Of a stretch of DNA of 23,367 nt, positions 9,379 to 21,553 are shown one piece after another. The notes under the pieces were generated by a model. The model was not told where the DNA came from and ran no database searches. It worked only from the letters and a program-made list of their open reading frames with translations. Position numbers and translations under genes: made by a program. Source of the DNA: Antrodiella citrinella (Eukaryota > Basidiomycota > Agaricomycetes > Polyporales > Steccherinaceae); assembly GCA_004802725.1 (NCBI GenBank), contig SGPM01000393.1, positions 1-23,367 of the forward strand, written 5' to 3'. Numbering within the stretch: position 1 is the first letter of the stretch; each line of letters begins with the position of its first letter.

Positions 9379-12300
9379 GATGAATTTATGGACTCCTTAG
9401 TACATCACCATTAGAGTAGCAGACAAAGAGTTGTGGGCGCACACACGCGATCGCCGAGCGCATAGCCTGATCACTGTCAGGGTCGCAGTGGATGACGACC
9501 TTCAATCAAGTTCGAGGATACAAACATATACGGGACGAATGGCGTCACAAGTACTTGACTACGTTGCTCTAAAAACGCCTGTATATGTACATAAGTGCAC
9601 CATGCGATGACTCAAACGTGCAACATGAACAATAGCGCACTCAGCATATGAATGCATCAGATGCATATTCCGGTACTAATACGGTACCGTTTCGGCTGGA
9701 TGGGTACTAGCTGCTACTCAACTACCGGAGCATGGCGTGTGATATCGAGTACTTGGCGATGGAACAACGCATCGCTATCCGAGGAACGACTTTTGGCGTT
9801 GCCTACTATGACCAAGCCGGCGTCATGATCTGCAAATGAGCACTGACCGGTGGCCGCCGCATTCAACGGAGTTGCCTCAACTTGTGAGCACACACGTCCT
9901 GGCCCAGGTCCTTCCATGACTCCTAAGAGCTGCTGGGATATTGCTTGCCATAAGTGGCCCATCACCGCACATGAGATACCATTGCTCCGACTCGTCCGAA
10001 GGCCTATCTATTGTTACATTGCACAATGACCAACCCACATGCTCAGGCTTCGCCGTTTGCCTGGGGGGATTGCCAGGAAGGCGATGATACACGGTCAAGG
10101 GCTGTGTTTCAATAGACCGATTCTCGTAAGGTCGGAAGCTGGTGGTATGAATTTGAGATGATGGGTGATGCGAAGTATGACTCGACTCTTCATTGGACGC
10201 TGTGGGGTCACAACACCTGCCGTCGTAATAATAATACACGGACGAACCTAGTGAATACAATCCACACGTGTTGATCGGTGGAAACAGAGAAGTGCCGTAA
10301 CGAACGCGAGGGGAGGGACGAGCGGAGCGAACTTGAGAAAGTTGCAACCTCGACAGGAACAAGAGGGAGATTGTGCTTGCGAGTTGGAGTAGACTTGGTT
10401 GCGAAAAGATAGTAAATTATATGGAGCGCGCCGGGAGATATCCGACGTGCAGAGGGTTGAGCCGCTAAATATTGAATCCCATAGCAGTGGCAGGGAGATT
10501 GCGTTCGTCCAAGGATACGTTCGCTCCGTCCACAGAAATGACTCGTACGGTCGGAAGGAAGACAGGCTGAGGCAATGCCGAGTGGTTCGCGAATCTGAGA
10601 CATTTGATAATTGGAAGGGGATGCCTCGCATGAGGTTGCCGTTCGGAACTGCAGACCGTCTTCGCGTCTCGAATATTCCTCTTCCCAGTTTCACGTCTTC
10701 ACAGTCATGCCCACAGCGGAAACAATTGACGAACAGAACGTTCAAGATGTGGCGTACGATCGTTCATGGGCGCAAGCCTTGCGAGACCGCAAAGTGGGAG
10801 ATGATGAAGCGGTGGTAATGTCTTGACGTGCCAGCGGATGACTGTGGCACCCAGGCAGCGTGTCGACGAACTTTCCGATGTGTCGGTCAGATAGTGTGAT
10901 AGCATGAGATGTGATAGCGAGGCCGCTGGTCCGTGATTTGAATCCCCGCGCCGCACCTGAGATGGTCGTTACCGTTCGGGAGACACAACTACGATGTTTG
11001 CCTTTTTCTTTCGAAATGTGCAACCGTCAAGAGGCGGTGCCTTCGTCGACGAGATGGCGAACAACTCGGACGTCAGCCCGACCGAACTTTCGTGGTCCTC
11101 GGCGGGCCATTGACATGAGAAAGGGGTTGACTCCAGCGTACGTGAGGCTCTTGTGTTCAACCTGATCCTAGATCCGCAGAAGCCAAATATCACCGCCTCG
11201 TCGAAGACGGACACATTGTCTGGGCGCATGCAAGTCAGTAGACTACTCGGAGCACGAAAAAGTATTTGTATAGGGTCCCTTGTTGGGCGTGGTGGTGAAA
11301 CGGAAGACGCGCACATCATGCGTGGTAAAGGGCTTGTCGAAGGAAGACGAAGGGAGGTCCGTTACCAGATCCAGCTGCGCCTGAGGCTGCCCATGGATGC
11401 GTCGCAGTCTTACGCCCTGCCAGAGGACTCCTGCGGGTAGTTTGAGAGGAGCTGAAGGGGTGTGGAAGGATGGCTACGGCTTGGGGAAGGTTTGAGGGAA
11501 TGCGTCCGGATCCGGCAGGAAGCCGACCCCTGGGGTGAGTAGTTGGACAGTGAAGTCGGCACACCACTACTCTGGGACGTCTCTTCACCAAGATTTATAC
11601 TCGAAGCCCACACTCCAAACTGCGGGACATGCGCGCAGCGCTGCGGGACCTTCGTACGCAGTCGTACCGGGTCGGAGGCTGATGTCGAGGTGCCAAGTTT
11701 GTTCAGATGTGGCGTCGACGTCGTCGAGGGTATCAAGAAGATACCGACATGATTTTCCTAACTCCGGAGGCTGATGGACTGTGCAAAGCCACCGCAACTT
11801 TTGGTGAGACACGCAGCGTGTTTGCTGCTGATCAAATTGTCCATAAAATCGCCAACTACGGCTGTCTGTTGGACAGTGCCATTGACCTCCCAATGATTTG
11901 TGTGTCGATGCCACAATGTCAGAACTCAAGACATTCAAGAGCAGAACAGATACCGCAACTCACATCAACGTTTCTGTGAGGCGGTGGTTTATCCTGAAGA
12001 CCTATGTGGTCAGATTACAGTTACACAAACTTCTACATCTTGGATTCTTCACCTTCTTCACCGCCGCAGAGCCCTTCCTCGTCGTCCAGACGGTGAGCGC
12101 ATCCATCCTACTGCGGATGGCGACGCATTCGACGTTCTGCTGTACATACTGGTGCCGATATTTCCATCTTGGCACCGGCACCGACAGCAGTGTGAACTAA
12201 TTTGTTTGAGGGTGCTGCGGACATGATCTGAGCGGCTCCGCATTCTTTTCCAGTTATCGAATGGTTCGGCACCGATGAAGAGCGTCTATTTACTGCGGAT

Positions 12301-13020
12301 TATTGAAGTTGATCAGCCCTGCTCTGTGCTCACGTACGCTCTCGGCCAATGACTCCGGTACCGCAAACCGTTGTTTGGTATGTTTTCAATTTGCTGTGAA
12401 CATTCGGGACGAGTTACGAGGGTCGAGGAGAGAAGGTTGTGTGTGTGCGTGTACTGTGCATTTCGTTGTCTTCTTCGCGAATCAGTGGACATGCAATACA
12501 CGCGCATGCGGCGCAGTGATGTTCCAGGCCATCCCGTCGATTGCAACCCAAGAGAGCACCCATACGCACCTATACAGTGTGTACTCATAGCTGCTGACGA
12601 CCCAACCACTGCGGAATCTCTCAGACTGACGAGAAACATGTCTGGACAGATTGGTGTTGGTCCACATGGCCACAGTACTCGAAGCGGCTCCGATCTGTCG
12701 CGGAGGGGCGCCGAGTGGACTAGTTACAAGATGGGGCAGTGCGTGCGGTGCTGGAGGAGAATTGAATTTGATGAAGCAGCTACTGGATTCTGAGAGCCTC
12801 ACGAACATTGAGGTTTCTGGTAGCGTTCCTTACTATATCTACGCGACAAGAACAGAGACGATATGAAGGACCCGGAGAATGGAGACCGCAGCATTTGGGG
12901 GAGGAGAGTGGCCGGGAATGGGGAGGGGTGGGAATGGGGTATCGGTATTGAGGAGTCGCGTGTCTCCGCAGCATAGTGGGCGCTAGGAGACCTCCTTAGC
13001 CTTTTGACTCCCTTTCTACC
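9379..13020. other. Gene-poor interval of about 3.6 kb with no recognised gene
   Basis: Open frames occur on both strands (up to about 165 codons) but none resembles a family I know, none is clearly longer than its overlapping antisense frames, and I could not chain them with convincing introns. No terminal inverted repeats, long direct repeats, reverse-transcriptase or transposase motifs are visible. The most gene-like part is 10994-11440 (plus strand), one frame broken by a single TGA. Other frames around 11707-12226 and 12371-12793 are open but anonymous. It may be true intergenic DNA, a decayed gene, or fast-evolving or non-coding transcripts. Confidence 0.5.
10994..11440 (+). other. Possible small or decayed coding region, one frame with one internal TGA
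   Basis: From ATG at 10994 the frame runs 39 codons (MFAFFFRNVQ...), meets TGA at 11111-11113, and then stays open in the same frame for 109 codons to a TAG at 11438-11440. A 42- or 45-nt GT-AG segment ending at the CTCCAG before 11146 would remove the stop and keep the frame, but the donors (GTCCTC or GTGGTC) are poor and the length is below that of every other intron in the window. The antisense strand is open over much of the same stretch. No homology is recognised; treat as a candidate only. Confidence 0.15.
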
Positions 13021-13072
13021 GCTTCATCCGTTCTTATCCACCTCCCTCTCCTGCCCCTCCTCGCTGAGAACA

Positions 13073-13104
13073 CGCAAGCTTCCGTTTTTCCTTTAAAGCT
13101 TGCG
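13073..13104 (+). promoter_or_regulatory. 9-bp stem-loop in the leader of the zinc-finger gene
   Basis: CGCAAGCTT, a 14-nt pyrimidine-rich loop, then AAGCTTGCG: perfect complementarity. It ends 21 nt before the ATG at 13126, just after a long CT-rich tract (13000-13070) typical of strongly expressed fungal promoters. It is probably within the 5' UTR, where it could hinder ribosome scanning; alternatively it is a DNA-level binding dyad containing AAGCTT. Confidence 0.6.
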
Positions 13105-13125
13105 CAGTACTTAGGAGCAGCCAAC

Positions 13126-14124
13126 ATGTCCGACTTTACCTCTTTCCTCTCCGATCCCACCTACGACTCATACGCTGCGGCAGATTACTCCAAGCAGTCG
13201 TACCCGAGTCACATCGACGCTTTCGAAAGTGACATAGATAGTCTTGCCATCGACCCCTCTCTCGAGTTTACAAACCTCGACGCTTTTGATAACACCGAGC
13301 TTCTCTACTACATCAGAGGCGACACGCCCACCACAGGTGCTCCCTCTGCCTTCACCTTATCCACCGCCTCAGACTCTCCTTCCTCCGACTCCTTCTCCAG
13401 CTACCACACCGTTGCCCCTTCCTCACTCTACTCCGGCCACTCATTCGCCGAAGAGCTCGACGCAGTCGACACTGACATGGTCCGCCTCGGTTTGACATCG
13501 GAAAGCACCTACAGCGCCGGTATGCAATACGACTCCGACACGTCCTCCCCTGGTCTCTCCTTCGCTCCAGGCCCCGCATACGGTACCGTCTCCGAGTACG
13601 GGGGTCCTATACGCAGCAGGCAGCCGAGTTCTACCATGTCGGAGTACTACCCGCACCCTTCTGAGTACAGCAGGGGGTTCATGCCGCAGCCGACTGTGTC
13701 GCCTGCTAGTACGAACAGTGCTCTCGGCTCACCTAACTACGGGCAGGGTCAGGAGGAGAACGACTCGAAGAAGAAGCATATCTGTCCCACTTGCCGCAGA
13801 GGTGAGTCATATTGATATTACCTGACACGACAATCACTGATGCTTTCGTTCGTAGCATTCGCCAGGCAGTTTAACCTGAAGACCCACCAGCAGACCCACG
13901 ATCCTAATCGTTCCAAGCCCTTCGCTTGCAAGCACTCGGGATGCGGACGCGCATTCAGTCGCAAGCACGACTTGACGCGCCACCAGACGTCGCTTCATCG
14001 CACGGGCGCGCAGTTGTCTGAGCAACCGACTGGCGTTGCCAACGCCCGCTCTCGCTGCGATCAATGTGGGAAAAGTGTTGAAGCAGGGAAGGCACTGGAT
14101 TGTGATTGCGACGATGAGAAGTAA
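13126..14124 (+). CDS. C2H2 zinc-finger transcription factor (2 exons, 314 aa)
   Basis: Likely sequence-specific nuclear DNA-binding protein; target genes unknown. Model: join(13126..13801, 13856..14124), with a 54-nt intron that splits finger 1. Residues 1-215 are Ser/Tyr/Thr/Pro- and Asp-rich low complexity, resembling an acidic activation region. KKKH immediately precedes finger 1: C220-X2-C223-X12-H236-X3-H240. A 9-residue linker (DPNRSKPFA) leads to finger 2: C250-X4-C255-X12-H268-X4-H273, with FSRKHDLTRH. The C-terminus carries a further Cys set, C293-X2-C296 and C308-X-C310, ending in acidic residues, possibly a third divergent metal site. The two-finger arrangement resembles fungal stress and calcineurin-response regulators such as the Crz1 type, but there is no clear calcineurin-docking motif, so I give no symbol. 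The start is the first ATG after the CT-rich leader. Confidence 0.9.
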
Positions 14125-14685
14125 ACGTAGTATCATGATAGATCGTTGTCTCCTATGGTTGTGTAAGTGCAGCGCCTTTCTGTTGTGAAGGATACTTTTG
14201 CTGACCCTGTTTCTTGATCAGCTCCGTACAACGCCCACTTCCGTCCGCGTGATTGGGTAGACTGCATTGGCCTTGTGCGACCGAGCCTCTATTTGCATTC
14301 TACTTTATCGCAACGACGTTCATGATGGCTGACTGTCTCGCGCGTCACCTCACCTCGTTGCTGGCTTCTTGTCGGTTTCCAGTGTCGTGCGTGGTCAACC
14401 GTCGTATTCCCCATATGCTCAACATATGTTTTGTGTCATCGTCATCGCCTGTTGTAACTTGTTTGGTTGATTTCGCGCGAATGTTCACTCTCTTATTGTG
14501 TCTCGAATTCATTGGATGTATTCTCTCGAACGTCTTGCAGACATTGACTATATCTTCCCCTCATTTTATACCGTGTCTGCTTTGTTTTGTATTTATTCCT
14601 GAATCGAAATGGAAACGTGCTTATTATTCTGAAAGACTTAGACTTAGACAAGGACGAGACTAAGGACTCGGAGCTTGCAGCGTGA
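14125..14685. other. Intergenic region after the zinc-finger gene
   Basis: Holds the 3' UTR of the zinc-finger gene and distal catalase promoter. A 136-codon open frame (14253-14663) begins in AT-richer sequence and has a Cys/Phe/Leu-rich composition without any domain; I read it as non-coding. Nothing else is recognised. Confidence 0.45.
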
Positions 14686-14700
14686 TGCGTCAGTGACGCA
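14686..14700. promoter_or_regulatory. 15-bp perfect dyad TGCGTCA-G-TGACGCA upstream of catalase
   Basis: Two inverted TGCGTCA half sites share a central G. The TGACG core is the half site of CRE/ATF-type bZIP factors (Atf1, Sko1, Yap families), which control catalase genes in several fungi. It lies 191 nt upstream of the catalase ATG, and an ACGCGT hexamer follows at 14703-14708. Binding is inferred. Confidence 0.5.
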
Positions 14701-14810
14701 CGACGCGTCCAAACAAGCTACGCGCTTCGATCGCTTTCCTTCCTACTGACGTTCTCCTTTGTTCAGAGATGGTCTGTCTCCGGTGGAGCTCGCAGCAGCT
14801 AGTGGCGGTG

Positions 14811-14819
14811 TATATATAT
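14811..14819 (+). promoter_or_regulatory. Candidate TATA box of the catalase gene
   Basis: TATATATAT lies 72 nt before the start codon and is followed by a CT-rich stretch where transcription would start. Confidence 0.5.
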
Positions 14820-14890
14820 GTCCCAGTATCGCCGTGTTCGTCCTTCATCCTCCTATCTTTCTTTCATCCTCGCAGAGACAGTCAACTATC

Positions 14891-17701
14891 ATGGCCACCG
14901 CAGGAGTCACAGGTGCCGTCAAGCAGGCGTTCACCGCCACAACGGAGTCGCAGAAGATCGCAGACCTCCAGAAGAACATAGTCGACCCCGACAAGGTCCC
15001 CAAGGGACACACCTTTACCACAGACCATGGTGTACCTGTCCGAGACACCGACAATTGGTGCGTCTCGTTATTAGGCTGATTCATTTCCATCCCTGAATCA
15101 GACATTTAGGCTCAGGGTCACAGACGGAGTAGGAACCGGCCCTTCATTGCTCGAGGACCAGGTATGAGCTTCGCGCCAAAGTCCACCACCGTTACTCATC
15201 ACATCGTGTTCCAGATTTCTCGCGAGAAAATCCACCGCTTTGATCATGAACGCATTCCAGGTATGTACCGCATACACCCCGCATACACCCTCTCTTCGCA
15301 GCTTTAGCTAACCATGAACGCGATTCAGAACGCGTTGTTCACGCTCGAGGTGCTGGCGCACATGGCATTTTCAAGGTACCGCAACCACAGCACCGGAAGC
15401 CCGTTTACGCTCCAAATCTGACGTCGTTTCCAGGTCTACGACGATCGGGCCTCCAAGTACACTTCAGCTGGTGTCTTGACTGATGCGTCCAGAGAGACTC
15501 CGGTCTTCGTTCGCTTCAGTACCGTACAAGGATCCCGCGGAAGTGCTGTAAGTAGCGCATATAGTCATCTCAAAACATATGAATTGACCTCTCGACATAG
15601 GACACTGTTCGCGACGCCCGCGGCTTCGCCGTCAAGTTTTATACCAGTATGCCTATCGGTCATATGTTTGTATGTGGCGACTGATGTTTTGTTGTATCAG
15701 ATGAAGGCAATTGGGACATTGTGGGTAATGACATCCCTGTCTTTTTCATCCAGGACGCGGTGAAGTTCCCGGATATCATTCATGCCGTCAAGCCAGAACC
15801 GCAGAATGAGGTTCCGCAAGGACAGAGTGCGCACAACAACTTCTGGGATTTCGTCGGACTTCAACCAGAATGTAAGTTGTCGTCTTACTTGCATCCACTG
15901 AAGTACCGACATGCTATGTACGCTTCCAGCTGCCCATATGGTGATGTGGGTCATGTCAGATCGCGGTATCCCTCGCTCCTTTCGCATGATGCAGGGATTT
16001 GGTGTCAACACGTACACCCTTGTGAATTCCAAGGGAGAGCGTCACTTCGTCAAGTTCCATTGGATCCCTGAGCTCGGCGTCCACAGTCTTATGTGGGACG
16101 AAGCTCTGAAGATCAACGGACAGGATCCAGGTGACCTTTCTGATACATGCGTCCATTTCAATACTTCAATTTGCTGACCCATGTCACTTGGACAGAGTTC
16201 CACAGAAAGGATCTCCAGGAAGCCATCAACGCTGGCGCGTATCCGAAGTGGTACTTTGGGGTGCAGGTCGTCTCCGAAGCGGACGAGCACAACTTCGATT
16301 TCGATATCCTTGACGCCACTAAGGTGTGGCCTGAGGAGCTTGTTCCGCTGCAGATCGTCGGCGAGATGGTCTTGAACCGAACCGTGGACGAGTTCTTCCC
16401 CGAGACCGAGCAGGTCGCCTTCTGCACCAGTCATATTGTACCTGGCATCGGCTTCTCCGACGATCCGCTCTTGCAAGGCAGAAACTTCTCGTACTTCGAC
16501 ACGCAGATCACGCGTCTGGGGATCAACTGGGAAGAACTTCCGATCAATCGGCCTGTCTGCCCAGTCATGAATACTCATCGTGACGGACAGTCGCGACACA
16601 CAATTATCAAGTCGAACGTCAACTACTGGCCGAACCGTAATGACCAGTTTCACCCAGCGGAGAAGGGTGGTTATCAGGAGTGAGTCATTCTGGTATCCTA
16701 CTGCGGTTATGTCGTGCTGATTTTGGTTTCATAGATATGCCCAGAAGGTGCAGGGAATCAAGCAGCGTGTCCGCGGCGCGAAGTTCCAGGAGCACTACAA
16801 CCAAGCGCAGCTGTTCTATAACTCGCTGACTGCATACGAAAAGGCCCATCTAGTCAACGCTGTAAGCTTCGAGCTCTCTCACTGCGACGACCCTGTCGTG
16901 TACGAGACGTACATCAAGCTCTTGAACAACATCGACTTCGAGCTCGCGAAGAAGGTCGCTCACGTCGTGGGCGGCATCGTTCCTAAGACGCCTGTGCGCG
17001 AGAATCCCGGGTGGTCCACCCCTACCCTCTCACAGACCTATTATGCACCCAAGGAACCCACCATCAAGTCCCGCCGTATCGCCATTCTCGTTGCTGATGG
17101 GTTCGACTTGGCTGAGGTCAAGGCCATCCGTGCCGCTTTGAAGGCGGGAAGCGCTACCACTTGGCTCATCGGTCCCAGGAGAGGCCTTGTTTATCCTGAG
17201 GGTGTTGAGATGGGTAGTGAAAAGGGAGGTCTCCTGGCTGACCATCATTGGGAAGGTCAGAGGAGCACTTTGTTTGACGCTATCGTCGTCCCGAGCGGCG
17301 CGAGCCATGCGCAGCGTCTTGCGGACAATGGGAGGCCGATTCACTGGGTGCGCGAGGCTTTTGGACACTGCAAAGCGATCGGTGCTATTGGGGAAGGTAG
17401 GATTTTGTGGAACCCACGATCTTCGTATTGCTCACTTTCTGGCGTTGCAGGTGTCGCTTTCCTGCGCGAGGCCGCTCAGCTTCCCGGCATCGAGTACGCT
17501 ACCAACATCAATAGCGAGGCCGTCGTTTCGTCGTACGGCGTCGTCACCGTTGGCAGAGCTAGCTTGAGCAGCGTCGCGGCGGACACGCTCAAGATTGGAC
17601 GCGGCGAGAAAGGATTCGTCGCGGAGTTTGCGTTGGAAGTCAGCAAGCATAGGTGCTTCGATCGCGAGATGCATGGATTGACTGCTAAGGTTGCGTATTG
17701 A
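14891..17701 (+). CDS. Large-subunit catalase with C-terminal DJ-1/PfpI-like domain (11 exons, 746 aa)
   Basis: Haem catalase converting hydrogen peroxide to water and oxygen. Exons: 14891..15057, 15110..15161, 15215..15260, 15329..15375, 15434..15547, 15601..15646, 15701..15871, 15930..16130, 16196..16679, 16735..17396, 17451..17701. The distal catalytic His is H93 in [12 protein letters not shown], the catalytic Asn is N167 in [11 protein letters not shown], and the proximal haem-ligand Tyr is Y381 in [12 protein letters not shown]. The catalase core spans about residues 25-440, followed by the catalase-related helical domain (about 445-520). From about residue 556 ([12 protein letters not shown]) a flavodoxin-like DJ-1/PfpI domain runs to the end; together with the 746-aa length this marks the large-subunit (clade 2) type. 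The N-terminus ([10 protein letters not shown]) has no signal peptide and the C-terminus (KVAY) is not a standard peroxisomal tripeptide, so a cytosolic location is likely. A bZIP-like dyad and TATA box lie upstream. Confidence 0.96.
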
Positions 17702-17890
17702 TTTTGGGGAACGAGAAGACGAGAAAAGGACGGAACGTTTGAAAGTGTACGACGTCTGGAGACTTTGTGTGCAGCAGAAGGAAATGTACTTGTATTTGAC
17801 TTTGTGATCCCGACGTGCGATGGACAGAGTGGAGATTGGAGAATATGAAACAGCAAAAAGTTGTGCAGAGCAGAAAACGACAAAACAACT

Positions 17891-17994
17891 AGCCCACCGC
17901 GAGGGTCGAACTCGCAGCCTTCAGATCACAGGATCCTGTAATTCACCCGCACTCAGTAAGAGTCTGACGCTCTATCCGATTGAGCTAGGCGGGC
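17891..17994 (-). tRNA. tRNA-Lys(CTT) with a 30-nt intron, copy 2
   Basis: Exons are identical to the copy at 9275-9378; the intron (17927-17956) differs at two positions (17936 and 17940). On the minus strand the intron copy has AGG where copy 1 has AAG, which still pairs with the CUU anticodon through a G-U wobble. The 3' trailer with its TTTT terminator is also shared (about 17 nt with one mismatch), but the 5' flank is not beyond 4 nt. It sits between the convergent 3' ends of catalase and MCM5. Confidence 0.93.
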
Positions 17995-18190
17995 GATGTT
18001 TCTGAAAGGTTGCGGACTATTGTCACCATCTGACTAGAAGTTTACACATAAAAACTTGAAGTTGCAGTTACAAGCATGCGCATAAAACAATAGTTGATGG
18101 GGAATACAGTTACACGAGAGCAGAAAGCGACGAGAAGGAAAGCAGCACAAACAAAACACAATCTATACACCGCATCTAAACAGAAAAGAC

Positions 18191-21017
<2,827 letters not shown>

Positions 21018-21178
21018 AGGAAAGAGCCGTGTAGTAGGGAGGGTTTCGTACGATCGGTACTATGGTTGAACGCGCCGACGCGTGCCAAACCTGAAGATGC
21101 TTTGATTTAGGGCAAGCTTCGACGCGTCCTGTGAGATCGTTTCTCCTCGAATCCGTGATTTCTCACCCATCGAACAAG
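21018..21178. promoter_or_regulatory. MCM5 proximal promoter with two MluI cell-cycle boxes
   Basis: ACGCGT occurs at 21078-21083 and 21122-21127, 61 and 105 nt upstream of the MCM5 ATG. This hexamer is the MCB element recognised by MBF (Mbp1/Swi6-type) for G1/S transcription, and MCM genes are periodic in many fungi. The whole promoter is bounded at 21179 by a tRNA gene. Confidence 0.6.
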
Positions 21179-21266
21179 TCCCGCTTAGCTCAGTTGGTAG
21201 CAGCGCGTCACTAGTAATCATATGATTCTCATGACGAGGTCAGTCGTTCAAATCGGCTAGCGGGAA
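21179..21266 (+). tRNA. tRNA-Thr(AGT) with a 14-nt intron
   Basis: The acceptor stem is TCCCGCT/AGCGGGA with discriminator A. The anticodon stem CGTCA/TGACG encloses loop C-T-AGT-A, then a 14-nt intron (21217-21230), then A38. The T-arm is AGTCG-TTCAAAT-CGGCT with one G-U pair. Exons total 74 nt. TTTT at 21269-21272 and a longer T run beyond serve as RNA polymerase III terminator. The D-stem GCTC/CAGC has a C-C mismatch at its loop end, unlike the usual GCTC/GAGC, so the D-arm is one pair short. Confidence 0.88.
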
Positions 21267-21553
21267 TGTTTTGATTCTTTTTTCGGTCCTTAATCTTGCA
21301 GCTTGGAGTTTGCTTAGAGTCGTACGAGCGTGACGATACTCACCGGGGCAGTGACCTGGATGATATTTCGGTTTTTCTGAAGGGAACCTTGCTGCCCTTT
21401 GAGCTGCCGTAGCGTGTTGCCGTCATGTGCTTGCTTCTTACTTAGCGCTTGCGTACTAGTCAACCTGCAGTACTAGTACTACTAACTTAAAACTGATCTA
21501 CTCCGACACCCTGCTGGGGCCCAAGCTACACTTTGCTTGAAGCTGTTCTCACA
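21267..21553. other. Upstream region of CSN6
   Basis: 287 bp between the tRNA-Thr terminator and the CSN6 start. It holds a 12-bp self-complementary AGTACTAGTACT at 21469-21480 and a related GTACTAGT at 21453-21460. I see no TATA box and no gene. Confidence 0.4.

Noticed and set aside
10917..10950. tRNA-like B-box (GATTTGAATCC) suggesting a SINE or tRNA remnant
   Set aside because: No acceptor stem, A-box at the proper distance or poly-T terminator could be matched.
11185..11240. Short stretch reading AKYHRLVEDGHIVWAH in a plus-strand frame, looking like a coding island
   Set aside because: It is bounded by stops within about 30 codons, overlaps the longer candidate frame at 10994-11440, and I could not splice it to anything.
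14253..14663. 136-codon plus-strand open frame between the zinc-finger and catalase genes
   Set aside because: Composition (Cys/Phe/Leu-rich) and position fit 3' UTR and promoter sequence; no domain is visible.
21469..21480. AGTACTAGTACT self-complementary 12-mer upstream of CSN6
   Set aside because: It is built from short GTAC/CTAG units also present nearby (21453-21460, 23205-23222); simple-sequence chance is the likelier explanation.
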